A stretch of 64,000 nt of DNA from Clostridiales bacterium PH28_bin88 (lineage in GTDB: Bacteria > Bacillota > PH28-bin88). A model generated the notes under the pieces. It had not been told where the DNA came from. It saw only the letters and a list, made by a program, of their open reading frames with translations, and made no database searches. The stretch is from the NCBI GenBank assembly GCA_000987045.1, contig LAKY01000029.1, positions 83,592 through 147,591 of the forward strand, read 5' to 3'. Numbering within the stretch: the stretch's first letter is position 1; each line of letters starts with the position of its first letter. A program made the position numbers and the translations under genes. This document shows positions 23,247 through 32,132 of the stretch, piece by piece.

Positions 23247-25443
23247 GAGATGGAGAAAGATTAGGTTCCGCTTGCTGGCCTTTGGAGTAACCATGTCAAT
23301 CTTGCCGTTCTTACTGCTCGGTTATTTTCAGATCAGGGCCAGCAAAACAGATTTGCAAAAAGCCATCCAAAAACACAATATGTTGGTGGCTCACAGGACT
23401 TCCGAGGAAGTGGCTCGCCTGACAGAGAACATGACCGGGATCTTGAAGACGGTGGCACGATTGGAGGAACCACAGGCTCTGGAAGGTACCTGGGAAGAGA
23501 ATAAATCGCTGTTGTTCTCGGTCCTCAAGATGTCGCCTTACTTCGAAGAAGTAAGTATTTTTTCTCAAGACGGTCGGGAAATGGCCAGAGTCTCCAGGCG
23601 GGAGGTAGTTGCTCGTGAAGACTTAAAACCCCGCGTAGAAGTTGATTTGAACAATCTGACCAAGGAAGGTATTTATATTGGCCCTGTCTACCTGACTGCC
23701 GATGGTAGTCCGGTAGTGGACATGGCGGTAGCCTTCGAAAACCCGGCTGGGAACCTATTATTAGGGGGTCTCAGGGCACAGGTAAGTCTCCGAAGTGTAA
23801 TGGAGAAAATTACCTCCCTGCACATCGGCCAAGGTGCTTACATCTTTATGGTGGATGGTGAAGGCAGGCTGATCGGGCATGAAGATTTCAGCCAAGTCTT
23901 GAAGCATCGGCAAGTTACAGCCAGCGCCGCTGTAAGGGCTTTTCTCATGGGGGTAGATGGTGATAGCTTGCCTGTACCCAACCGGTATCAATCCTATACC
24001 GGGCAGGAAGTGCTGGGAGTTTTTGCTCCCGTCCAGGGCGTAGACTGGGGTGTAGTCATTGAACAGCCTTTGGACCAGGCGTTCCGTCCCATCAGTCTTT
24101 TAGTGATGAAATTCTTGCTGGCCACGGCGATGGTAATTGTTGTAGTAACCGCTATTAGTATTTATTTTGGGCTCCGGTTTACGAAACCTATCGAGGTGCT
24201 GGAACAGGGAGTGAAACGGGTAGGCAGGGGTGACTTGAACTACGTTATTCCAGTCGAAATAGAAGATGAAATTGGCCGGTTGGTTACTACTTTTAACCAA
24301 ATGACAAAAGAACTGAAGAGCAAGACTGACAAGCTAAACTTTGAAAAGGAACGCCTGGATACGATCGTAAGCGGGATCGGAGTAGGTCTGATCCTGGTGG
24401 ACCAGGTGTGCCGGGTGCACTGGGCAAACCCGCATGCAGACAAATGGCAAGTAAACTTAGGCATGGGGCAGCAGTGCTATCTTGCCGTTAACCACCAGGG
24501 TCACCCCTGTCCCGGTTGCCCAGTAACCGGAGGATCTAGCGATAGCTTCGGGGAGGAAATCCTAACATGGGTGATGGTTGAGGGTAAAAAACGGTATTTC
24601 CGTCACCGGGTATACTATTTGGCGCAAGCCGGCCCGGAGGAACCAAGATTTTTAGAGATTATGGAGGACATCACCGAGGAAAAGGAAATGGAAGAGGCTA
24701 TGTTACAGACTGATAAGCTTGCCGCGGTGGGGCTATTAGCTTCGGGTGTGGCCCATGAAATAAATAACCCGCTGGGGACAGTTACTGCTTATACCGAGTA
24801 CCTCCAGGAGAAAAGGCGTTCCAATAGCCTATGCCAACTGTGCGAGTCAGGAGAGTTTGACCAGTACCTGCAAATCATCCAGAAGCAGATTGGTCGTTGC
24901 GCGACAATTACCCGTAACTTGCTTAATTTTTCCCGCCAGACTACGGATCGTATCGAAAACATCAACATTAATAACTTACTGGAAGATGCCTTGCTCCTAT
25001 TAAAATACCAACTGGATAGAAAGGAAATTCAGGTCAGGAAGATTTATACTGAAAATCTACCCCTGGTCAAGGGGGACTATACGAACATGCAGCAGGCTTT
25101 CTTAAACCTCCTCACCAATGCGGTGGATGCCCTCTCTGAAAGCGGAACACTGGCGCTGTCAACTTCCGGTAGAGACGGCATGGTGGAGGTAGTTATCAAC
25201 GATAATGGACACGGCATATCTGAGGAACATCTTAGCCGAATTTTTGAACCGTTTTTTACCACCAAACCGGTCGGTCAAGGGACAGGTCTTGGTCTTTCTA
25301 TCAGTTACGGAATTATTACTAAGTTGCAGGGGCAGATTCAGGTAGCAAGTCTGGAGGGGCAAGGGAGTACGGTAACAGTCAGGTTGCCGGCTGAGACCAC
25401 CGCCGGGGAAGGTCATGGGGAGGAGGGACACAATGAACCCTAA
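23230..25443 (+). CDS. Membrane sensor histidine kinase (dCache-HAMP-PAS-HisKA)
   Basis: The protein has a first membrane helix (LAFGVTMSILPFLLLGYF), a periplasmic double-Cache-type domain of about 240 residues with GAYIFMVDGEGRLIGHE, and a second helix (FLLATAMVIVVVTAISIYFG). A HAMP domain, a PAS-like domain with an unusual GHPCPGCPV, the phosphoacceptor HEINNPLG and HATPase boxes NLLTNAVDALSES, DNGHGI and GTGLGLSI follow. ATG 23230 follows GAGGAG. The GHPCPGCPV cysteines could bind a metal or sense redox state; that is inference. It forms an operon with the binding protein and the NtrC-like regulator. Confidence 0.92.
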   Translation: MENHGKRWRKIRFRLLAFGVTMSILPFLLLGYFQIRASKTDLQKAIQKHNMLVAHRTSEEVARLTENMTGILKTVARLEEPQALEGTWEENKSLLFSVLKMSPYFEEVSIFSQDGREMARVSRREVVAREDLKPRVEVDLNNLTKEGIYIGPVYLTADGSPVVDMAVAFENPAGNLLLGGLRAQVSLRSVMEKITSLHIGQGAYIFMVDGEGRLIGHEDFSQVLKHRQVTASAAVRAFLMGVDGDSLPVPNRYQSYTGQEVLGVFAPVQGVDWGVVIEQPLDQAFRPISLLVMKFLLATAMVIVVVTAISIYFGLRFTKPIEVLEQGVKRVGRGDLNYVIPVEIEDEIGRLVTTFNQMTKELKSKTDKLNFEKERLDTIVSGIGVGLILVDQVCRVHWANPHADKWQVNLGMGQQCYLAVNHQGHPCPGCPVTGGSSDSFGEEILTWVMVEGKKRYFRHRVYYLAQAGPEEPRFLEIMEDITEEKEMEEAMLQTDKLAAVGLLASGVAHEINNPLGTVTAYTEYLQEKRRSNSLCQLCESGEFDQYLQIIQKQIGRCATITRNLLNFSRQTTDRIENININNLLEDALLLLKYQLDRKEIQVRKIYTENLPLVKGDYTNMQQAFLNLLTNAVDALSESGTLALSTSGRDGMVEVVINDNGHGISEEHLSRIFEPFFTTKPVGQGTGLGLSISYGIITKLQGQIQVASLEGQGSTVTVRLPAETTAGEGHGEEGHNEP

Positions 25444-26752
25444 GGCAAGTATTCTTGTGGCGGATGACGAAGAAGACTTCCGTTATTTGGTGAGAAAGTG
25501 GCTTGAGGATAAGGGCTATTGGGTAACCGGGGTGGCCAGCGGGACGGAAGCACTGGCTGCTATTCAGGAAAATGAGTACGATGCCGCTGTCCTTGATATT
25601 AAGATGCCTGGTTTGGATGGAGTACAATTGCTCAAAAGGGTCAAAGAGGTGCAGCCCTCGCTAGAGGTGGTCATGCTTACCGGGCACGCTGCCGTAGACA
25701 CGGCTATTGCGGCGATGAAACTTGGGGCCTACGATTACCTGTCTAAACCCTGTAACATGGCAAAACTGGAATTGGTCCTGCAAAAAGCCGTGGAGAAAAG
25801 CCTCTTGGTCAGGCGAAACCAGGGGTTATCCGCTGCCCTGAAACGGCAGGTGGGTGCCGAGGTAATCGTGGGGGACAGTCCCCTAATGAAACGGCTAATC
25901 AAGCTGGTCGAAAAGGTAGCCGATAGTGAAACGCCTGTCCTGGTGGAAGGGGAAAGCGGTACCGGGAAAGAACTGGTAGCCCAGGCATTACACCTTTGGA
26001 GTTGTAGAAGCGACCAGCCATTTATTGTTGTCAATGCCGGCGCATTACCAGCTCAGTTGCTGGAGAGCGAACTTTTTGGTCATGAAAAAGGGGCATTTAC
26101 CGGTGCGATTGCGGCTAAAACGGGACTTGTAGAACTTGCTGCCGGCGGTACCTTGTTTCTTGATGAAATCGGTGAAATGGATCCTGTCCTGCAGGTAAAG
26201 CTTCTGCGCTTCTTGGAAACGGGTGAATTCCGGCGGGTGGGGGGTAATCGGCTGCAGCGCGTGCACGTCAGGGTAATAGCGGCCACCAACCGGGTATTGG
26301 AACAAGAGGTTGCAGAGGGCAGGTTCCGGGAAGACCTTTACTACCGGCTAAACGTAATTAAAATTGTTTTACCTCCCTTACGGGAACGGAGAGAGGATAT
26401 TCCTCTGCTGGTATCATTCTTTCTGCACAAGTTTGCACGTGGAGAGAGGAAAGAATTAAGCGAAACAGCGATGAAGGCCCTCCTGGGTTACCATTTCCCG
26501 GGCAATGTGAGAGAACTGGCCAATATTATTGAAAGGGGCATCCTGTTGGCTGAAGGACCTCTTGTTGAAGTGGAAGACCTTTTCGGCTGCGAAAAGGGAT
26601 GGCAGCCGGTGGGGGTCAGCCTGAAAGAGATGGAAAAAAGGCATGTTGCGGCTACCCTGGCGGCGGTCAATGGGGATAAAGCCAAGGCGGCTAACTTACT
26701 GGGCATCAGTCTCAGGCATCTTTACCGAAAGATACACGTTTTTGGCCTGTGA
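25433..26752 (+). CDS. NtrC-family sigma-54-dependent response regulator
   Basis: A receiver domain (VADDEEDF, VLDIKMPGLDG with the phospho-aspartate, YDYLSKPC) is followed by a sigma-54 AAA+ domain. That domain has Walker A GESGTGKE, GAFTGA loop, Walker B GGTLFLDEIGE and R-fingers in RFREDLYYRLNV. A Fis-type HTH closes the protein (KAANLLGISLRHLYRKIH). ATG 25433 follows GGGAGGAGGG and overlaps the kinase end by 11 bases. The perfect sigma-54 promoter 120 bases downstream is its likely target. Confidence 0.95.
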   Translation: MNPKASILVADDEEDFRYLVRKWLEDKGYWVTGVASGTEALAAIQENEYDAAVLDIKMPGLDGVQLLKRVKEVQPSLEVVMLTGHAAVDTAIAAMKLGAYDYLSKPCNMAKLELVLQKAVEKSLLVRRNQGLSAALKRQVGAEVIVGDSPLMKRLIKLVEKVADSETPVLVEGESGTGKELVAQALHLWSCRSDQPFIVVNAGALPAQLLESELFGHEKGAFTGAIAAKTGLVELAAGGTLFLDEIGEMDPVLQVKLLRFLETGEFRRVGGNRLQRVHVRVIAATNRVLEQEVAEGRFREDLYYRLNVIKIVLPPLRERREDIPLLVSFFLHKFARGERKELSETAMKALLGYHFPGNVRELANIIERGILLAEGPLVEVEDLFGCEKGWQPVGVSLKEMEKRHVAATLAAVNGDKAKAANLLGISLRHLYRKIHVFGL

Positions 26753-26833
26753 CATTTTGGTCAAAGAATTGTGCCGGATAAGTCATAGTTAGTTCAAAAC
26801 TTGTGGCAGTTAATAATGTAGATACTATTGAAA

Positions 26834-26862
26834 ACCGGGGTGTTGCCCCGGTCTCCTTTTTT
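26834..26862 (+). terminator. Terminator after the sigma-54 regulator
   Basis: ACCGGGG (26834-26840) pairs with CCCCGGT (26846-26852), followed by CTCCTTTTTT. Confidence 0.85.
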
Positions 26863-26871
26863 CTTAACAGT

Positions 26872-26886
26872 TGGCACCGGATTTGC
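26872..26886 (+). promoter_or_regulatory. Sigma-54 (-24/-12) promoter of the rdhK operon
   Basis: TGGCAC at 26872-26877 and TTGC at 26883-26886 are separated by five bases. This matches the consensus TGGCAC-N5-TTGC exactly, with GG and GC ten bases apart. It sits between the terminator and the rdhK start codon, 43 bases upstream of the ATG. No other good site was seen upstream of rdhA or the Gx gene. Confidence 0.9.
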
Positions 26887-26928
26887 GTCAGTGATCAGTG
26901 AATGTCTTGTGAAAAGGAGGTCAAATAC

Positions 26929-27621
26929 ATGCATGGTTTGCAGGCGGTTTTGCCTTTAACAGTGGCTCCGGTATTAGACAGCTGCGAAGTCAGGTGGAAG
27001 GATGTCTACCATGCGGGAAAATGCGAACGAATGGTACCAGGGCAATACGTTGTTTATCCTGGAGAACCGGTTGGCCACCTCTTTTATATGAAGGAAGGTG
27101 CCGCGCGTTGTTTTATCAGTTGGTTTGACGGCAGCGAACATACCTTGTTTTTTCTTGGTAAAGGTGCGTTATTTGGTGAAATGTCATTAGACCATCAACC
27201 GTCCCAATGGAGTGTGATCATATCTGAGCCATCGATTGTTTACAAGTTCACCAGAGCGCAGGTGTGCAAACTGATCTCAGAATACCCTGAGCTGGCCTTG
27301 GACATAGCGTGTTCGGTTTTAACGCAAACGAGAATTTTAACCAAACATATTGAGGACATGAGTTTTAAGGGGAATGACGTGAAAGTTGCCGGCGTCTTGT
27401 ACTCCATGGTTAAAGAAACTAAAGCGTGTGTTGAGACTGAAACTGTACCTTTGACTCATGAGGAAATTGCGGAACTGGTGGGAGTCTGTCGTGTTACAGT
27501 TACGAAAATCCTGTCTCGTTTTCAAGCCAGTGGGCTGATCACAACCCGGCGCGGGAGAGTTAGAGTATTAGATAAAGAAGGCCTATACCGGGTTGCTGCC
27601 TGTTCAGGGTATTCAGCCTAA
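26929..27621 (+). CDS. CRP/FNR-family regulator, RdhK/CprK-like
   Basis: CprK-type regulators bind halogenated effectors and activate rdh genes. The 230-aa protein has a cyclic-nucleotide-binding-type effector barrel (VYPGEPVGHLFYMKEGAARC, GKGALFGEMSLDH), a dimer helix and a C-terminal HTH (LTHEEIAELVGVCRVTVTKI) resembling the CprK recognition helix. ATG 26929 follows AAGGAGG. Several cysteines (such as C12, C27 and C56 by rough count) could allow redox control as in CprK; this is untested. It is transcribed from the sigma-54 promoter, ahead of rdhC and tatA. Confidence 0.85.
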   Translation: MHGLQAVLPLTVAPVLDSCEVRWKDVYHAGKCERMVPGQYVVYPGEPVGHLFYMKEGAARCFISWFDGSEHTLFFLGKGALFGEMSLDHQPSQWSVIISEPSIVYKFTRAQVCKLISEYPELALDIACSVLTQTRILTKHIEDMSFKGNDVKVAGVLYSMVKETKACVETETVPLTHEEIAELVGVCRVTVTKILSRFQASGLITTRRGRVRVLDKEGLYRVAACSGYSA

Positions 27622-27643
27622 CTGAGAAGAAAGAAGTGATTCA

Positions 27644-28873
27644 GTGGTAACACAACTCCTCCCGTTCAAACTTCCGTCTTATAAGACTACCAGTCGGATT
27701 AAACAGACCATCAATGCGCTCCTAGTCATGATCGTAGCAGCAGCCTGGGGTTACAATCTGTTAGTAAAACCCGTTGTCGACATGACGCCACAAATATCTT
27801 CCATATTTCCAGAAGCGGCGGGGTTTGAAATTATCGCGTCTAATCCAAAGGTTTACAGTGTCTTCCGTGAAGCTTCACGGGACAGAATCCTTGGGTACGT
27901 TGTAGTAGATAGCGGCCAAGGCTTTTCCGGCCCCATCAAGGTCATGGTGGCTAGTAACCCGGAAGGAGAAATCGTCGCTACTAGGGTAGTGGAGCATCGA
28001 GAGTGGCCCACATGGTTTGACATGTTGACGAAGGAACGGTTTTACGACCAATTCGTTGACCAAAAGATAACAGACCCCTTGCGGCTGGGCCGGGATGTAG
28101 AGGCGATAACCGGAGCTACCTATTCTTCCCGCGGAGTGGCGGAAGCGATCCGCAAAGCCAGCCATGCCCTGGCGGCAATCAAGTTTGGGGTGGAGATCCA
28201 GGAAGATAAGGAGCAGTCGGAATTGAAACTTGGTGTGCCGGAAATATCGGTGTTCCTGTTGTGGGCCGTTGTTATTCTCGCAAAGCACTTAAAAAAATAT
28301 AGGCTTCGCTGGCTTACCATGATTGCCGGAGTATTTGTCATAGGATACTGGTTAAAATCACCCGTCACTTTATCTGGTCTCGTCGGGCTTAGCCTTGGGT
28401 ATTTTCCTTCTGTTCGGGAAAACCTTGTTTGGTACATGATGATGGCAGGGGTGTTGGGGTCGACTATCCTTCTGGGGAGAAATCTTTATTGCTTTTGGTT
28501 GTGCCCTTTCGGAGGAATCCAGGAATTACTGGCATTGGCGGGGTCGGGTAAGGTGTTGAGCAGCGGTTCAATGGAAAAAGTGGCCTGTCGTATTAAGTAT
28601 ATGGTGGTGTGGCTGGGGCTGATGGTAGCCTTAACTTCCAGGGTACCCACAACTGGTAGCTACGAACCATTTGGGACTGCTTTTAGCTTACAGGGGAAGG
28701 GTGCCCAATGGGCTCTGTTGGGGGTAGTGTTATTGATGGGTTTACTTGTCTACCGCTTCTGGTGTCGATACGCTTGTCCCGTAAAAGTTGTGATTGAACT
28801 GCCCATTGCTCTAAAGAGAAATCTGAATAAGATTTTCACAAGGAAGAAAACGCTGCCTGTCAGGGTGGAGTAA
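27644..28873 (+). CDS. RdhC/NosR-like membrane flavoprotein with Fe-S motifs
   Basis: The 409-aa protein has an N-terminal helix, an extracytoplasmic FMN-binding domain with DVEAITGATYSS (flavin-accepting threonine about T159), then five to six membrane helices. Two CxxxCP motifs, CFWLCPFG and CRYACPVK, follow the NosR/NapH pattern. RdhC/CprC proteins of this type are linked to electron flow to, or maturation of, RdhA. ApbE (20583) would add the FMN. GTG 27644 follows GAAGTGA, 23 bases after rdhK. Confidence 0.9.
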   Translation: MVTQLLPFKLPSYKTTSRIKQTINALLVMIVAAAWGYNLLVKPVVDMTPQISSIFPEAAGFEIIASNPKVYSVFREASRDRILGYVVVDSGQGFSGPIKVMVASNPEGEIVATRVVEHREWPTWFDMLTKERFYDQFVDQKITDPLRLGRDVEAITGATYSSRGVAEAIRKASHALAAIKFGVEIQEDKEQSELKLGVPEISVFLLWAVVILAKHLKKYRLRWLTMIAGVFVIGYWLKSPVTLSGLVGLSLGYFPSVRENLVWYMMMAGVLGSTILLGRNLYCFWLCPFGGIQELLALAGSGKVLSSGSMEKVACRIKYMVVWLGLMVALTSRVPTTGSYEPFGTAFSLQGKGAQWALLGVVLLMGLLVYRFWCRYACPVKVVIELPIALKRNLNKIFTRKKTLPVRVE

Positions 28874-28895
28874 GAAACGGGGAGGTGAAGTAAAC

Positions 28896-29081
28896 ATGAC
28901 ACTTGGTTTAATTCCTTCTATAGGTCCCACCGAGCTAGTCTTAATTTTAGCGTTGGCTTTAATAATCTTTGGGCCGGGGAAATTACCCGACGTGGGGAAA
29001 TCTTTTGGGAAGACTATTAAAGAGTTTAAAAAAGCTACCAGTGATCCCTTTGCCAGTGATCATACTAAGGATGATAAATAA
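28896..29081 (+). CDS. tatA: Twin-arginine translocase subunit TatA
   Basis: The 61-aa protein has the TatA pattern: a short hydrophobic helix (GPTELVLILALALIIF), the FGPGKLPDVGKSFG hinge and an amphipathic helix with KEFKKATSD. ATG follows GGGGAGGTG. As the last gene of the rdhK-rdhC-tatA unit it is well placed to support export of the folded RdhA precursor. No tatC is present in this window. Confidence 0.95.
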   Translation: MTLGLIPSIGPTELVLILALALIIFGPGKLPDVGKSFGKTIKEFKKATSDPFASDHTKDDK

Positions 29082-29536
29082 CGAGCTTGTAGCATTTAGC
29101 AATTTCCAACATCGCCCTTCCAAAGTGGACTAAAACCCCGTACAACAACTCAGTGTGCCCGGTATGTACTCGCGGCAAGCTTATGGTTCTAATTTTGACT
29201 TTCGGCAAAGATATGCTTCTAAGCGCGGTAAAATTATGGGTTAAGTTATATTCTCGACTTGTTAGGCCGCATTTTTTACTCCGTTTTAAGGCATGATCCA
29301 GTTAGGCTAAAAAGAAGCCTTGACCTTACTGGATTGTCTGGGTTTTGATACCCCTTCATGGTGTAACCGTGAGGGGGGTTATTTATAGCAAAGCTACTGC
29401 ACCAATCCTCAATGGGCTTTGAAGCGAACACTTCAGGTAACGGGGACAAAGTTTCGTTCATCTTGTGAAAGGCAGACATGATAATTTGTCTTCGGCATGG
29501 TACACCGCTCTTTTTAATGAAGAATTGACCCGATCG
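29082..29536. other. Decayed spacer after the dehalogenase island
   Basis: The stretch contains an IS630-type transposase start (29435-29498, minus strand) and otherwise nothing I can assign. A minus-strand frame at 29276-29479 is out of frame with that relic and was not accepted as a gene. Confidence 0.4.
29435..29498 (-). pseudogene. IS630-family transposase, N-terminal relic
   Basis: From ATG 29498 leftward the frame reads MPKTNYHVCLSQDERNFV, the usual start of one group of IS630-type transposases, then meets a stop. Only the first 20 or so codons are recognisable. Confidence 0.45.
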
Positions 29537-29845
29537 TCACAGTAAAAATTCATACTGCCTTCGTCCGTAAAGGATGCGGCGTATTTCTACCGTCTGGTTG
29601 TTCACGACATAAAAAACCAGATAGTTGTGTACCACCATCACGCGGTAACCCTTCGCCCGTAGCACGGGACTTTTTAGCAAAGGGCAACGCAAGGGCATCT
29701 GCGCGAGCGAGCCGATACCGTCCACGATTTCATCATACAGTTCGAGCGCTGCATCCGGTGAGAGTTCATTGATGTAATCCACAATATCCTGTAAGTCTTG
29801 TTGGGCTGAGGGGAAAATCAGAAGCTTATACTTTTCCATGGACAT
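29537..29845 (-). CDS. RelE/ParE-type toxin
   Basis: The 102-aa protein has the RelE/ParE fold signature: IFPSAQQDLQDIVDYI at the start, LLKSPVLRAKGYRVMVVHNY in the middle and VEIRRILYGRRQYEFLL at the end. RelE proteins cut ribosome-bound mRNA while ParE proteins inhibit gyrase; which applies is not clear. Its start overlaps the antitoxin stop by 20 bases. The pair borders the dehalogenase island and may stabilise it. Confidence 0.9.
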   Translation of the reverse strand: MSMEKYKLLIFPSAQQDLQDIVDYINELSPDAALELYDEIVDGIGSLAQMPLRCPLLKSPVLRAKGYRVMVVHNYLVFYVVNNQTVEIRRILYGRRQYEFLL

Positions 29846-30099
29846 TCGCCCTCAGCTTCTTTGCAAACTCGAAAAAGTCCTCACCAACCACTCCGTTGGC
29901 AATCTCTGCCTCAGCTTCCAACAACTTGCCATAAAGTTCGATGAGCGCCTGCTGCCGCTCGTAGGCTTCTATGCTCATGACAACCATGTCCCCCACACCG
30001 TTCCTGGTAATGAACACTGGCTCGCGTTCCCTGTGACAAAACTCAGAAATCTCGTTGGCTTTGTTTCTCAAATCTGAAATTGGCCGGATGTTCGGCATG
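29826..30099 (-). CDS. Phd/YefM-family antitoxin
   Basis: Starting at ATG 30099 (after AGGAGG), the 90-aa protein begins MPNIRPISDLRNKANEISEF and contains EPVFITRNGVGDMVVMSIEA, the Phd/YefM DNA-binding region. The C-terminal helix would clamp the toxin. The longer upstream frame lacks a ribosome binding site and was not used. Confidence 0.9.
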
Positions 30100-30419
30100 A
30101 CAAGCTCCTCCTGACTCTCAAAATATGTACATTTAATATAGCCTAATTTTGAGAGAAAAGCAAGTGTGTGCGGGAATACAAGCAGATGTACGACAAAGGG
30201 CTTGCTAGCAGGTATCTTTATATTGTAGAATAACTGGAACCGCATGTATCCGCAATTACATGTGTTTTCTGATTGAACGAAGGGTTAAGGCCAGGCGAAA
30301 TGGACAGTTCGTTTCCACCCAGGGGTGTCCCTGAGCGCTTGAGTGCCGATGCTAGATTTTCCTTAGTGAAATCCACAGGAACAAAGTGCAGTTGCGCTGG
30401 ATGCTCCCAGCCTAACTCA
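30100..30419. other. Spacer without assignable gene
   Basis: I see no gene, strong hairpin or promoter in this AT-rich stretch. It leads into a lysA relic. Confidence 0.4.
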
Positions 30420-30850
30420 CCGAGACATGATTACCGGACCCTTTGGCTATTTAGTCAGTACGGTTCTTCATAAAGGAAATCTATAAGAATTATGTTGGTT
30501 TGAACGCCTGTATGGCCGACCTAATGCGTCCTGGTTTATATGGGGCATATCATCACATCACCGTATTGGGGAAAGAAAACTGGCCTCATGATCATGTTTA
30601 CGATGTAACCGGTTCCTTGTGTGAGAACAATGATAAGTTCGCTATCGACCGCAAGCTGCCGGAAATTAAGCAAGGAGATATTTTAGTGATTCATGATACC
30701 GGCGCCCATGGACATGCTATGGGATTTAATTATAACGGTAAGTTAAGATCTGCGGAGCTATTGTTAAGGCCAAACGGAGAAGTGAAACTCATTCGCAGAG
30801 CGGAGACATTAGATAATTATTCTCCAAAACATTACAGTAGACCTTGGTAG
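30420..30850 (+). pseudogene. lysA: Diaminopimelate decarboxylase, C-terminal relic
   Basis: The frame MITGPFGYLVSTVLH is followed, after a one-base shift near 30472, by KEIYKNYVGLNACMADLMRP, LYGAYHHITVLGKE, SLCENNDKFAIDRKLP and HDTGAHGHAMGFNYNG. These are the C-terminal sheet domain motifs of LysA, including the CENNDKFA substrate-binding loop. About 300 N-terminal residues with the PLP lysine are missing. It lies directly before an ISL3 element, which may have caused the loss. Confidence 0.75.
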
Positions 30851-30932
30851 GAAAATAGAAAGATGACGGCTAAGAATCCTAGGTAATTGCGAGCCTCATC
30901 GCATTACCAAACCCTTCGAAAGGATGATTCTT

Positions 30933-32132
30933 ATGCCGTCATCAATAGCCACCTCCATTTTAAACCTTCCTAGGGCGAAATTCAAGGACATGGAGTATGT
31001 AAACGATACCCAAAGAACTCAGTTCGTCCGGATCAATGTGGACGCGGATAAGCGGTACAAACCACGGTGCTCAAATTGCGGCAGACCTGCTCCTATCAAC
31101 CGTAACGGCTTCCGTGAAGCCCGGGACAGTGGAGCCTTTGGCCATATAGTATATCTACGTTTCGAACAACGAGAGGTTAATTGCCCAAACTGTGGTATCC
31201 GGATCGAAAAGCTGGACTTTATCAGCCCTGGAGCCCGGGCCACAAAACGATTTGAAGAACAAGTCGCCTACCTCTGCCGTTACATGACATTGTCCGAGGT
31301 GGCGGCATACTTTAACCTGGACTGGAAGACGGTCAAACGGATCGACAAAGAGTATTTACTACGGACATTTGAAGAAATCAGCTTAGACGGCCTTACTCTC
31401 ATCGGTTTCGACGAAGTAGCCAGGGCCAAGGGACATGATTACCTGACTTGTGTTTTTGACTTGAGGAACAATCGCTTAATTCGGGTACTGCAAGGGCGCA
31501 AAGAGTCATCAGTCGCTAAATTCTATCGGGAGTTAGGGCCTGAACGCTGCCAGAAGATCCAGGCCATTGTCATGGACATGTGGGGACCTTTTCTCAATGC
31601 AGCCCGTAAATACTGCCCCCAAGCCAAGATTGTCTTTGATAAGTTTCATGTCATTGCCAATTACCACAAGGTCGTGGACCAAATCCGGCGCACTGAGTTC
31701 AGAAGAGCCGAGAGCCAAGAGAAAGAACTGATCAAAGGTAGCCGCTACCTATTACTCAAAAACCGCTCTAAACTAAGCGAGGCAAAGGAAGAGAGGCTTT
31801 TGGACATTTTGGCAGCCAACGAAAACCTGAATATCTCGTATGCCCTAAAAGAACAGCTTCAGACCCTATGGGATAGCCCCACAGTACCCCAGTTTAACAA
31901 TGCAATGGACCAGTGGTGCCAGCTGGCGCGGGAGTCGGGTATACCTCAGTTAGCCAAATTCGCCGACAGCCTGGAACGCCACCGTTCGGGGCTTTGGACC
32001 TATTGCTTATACCCGATCAATACGGCCCGCTTAGAGGCCAATAACGCGAACATAGCGCTTTTACGAAGACGTGCTAAGGGTTTTCGGGATACCGAGTATT
32101 TCATCCTAAAAATCCACCAAGTCTCCGCATGA
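30933..32132 (+). CDS. ISL3-family transposase
   Basis: The 399-aa protein has the ISL3 zinc-binding N-terminus (CSNCGRPAPINR and CPNCGIRIE), an HTH (MTLSEVAAYFNLDWKTVKRI) and the DDE core: TLIGFDEVARAKGHDYLTCV, IVMDMWGPFLNAARKYCPQA with FDKFHVIANYHKVVDQIRR, and SGLWTYCLYPINTARLEANN with the final acidic residue. ATG 30933 has AAAGG at a good distance. It looks intact. Element ends are probably near 30855 and 32165, where weakly similar inverted stretches with AATCCT occur. Confidence 0.92.
   Translation: MPSSIATSILNLPRAKFKDMEYVNDTQRTQFVRINVDADKRYKPRCSNCGRPAPINRNGFREARDSGAFGHIVYLRFEQREVNCPNCGIRIEKLDFISPGARATKRFEEQVAYLCRYMTLSEVAAYFNLDWKTVKRIDKEYLLRTFEEISLDGLTLIGFDEVARAKGHDYLTCVFDLRNNRLIRVLQGRKESSVAKFYRELGPERCQKIQAIVMDMWGPFLNAARKYCPQAKIVFDKFHVIANYHKVVDQIRRTEFRRAESQEKELIKGSRYLLLKNRSKLSEAKEERLLDILAANENLNISYALKEQLQTLWDSPTVPQFNNAMDQWCQLARESGIPQLAKFADSLERHRSGLWTYCLYPINTARLEANNANIALLRRRAKGFRDTEYFILKIHQVSA

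Noticed and set aside
29276-29479. 67-aa minus-strand frame
   Set aside because: It overlaps the IS630 relic in a different frame and has no ribosome binding site.
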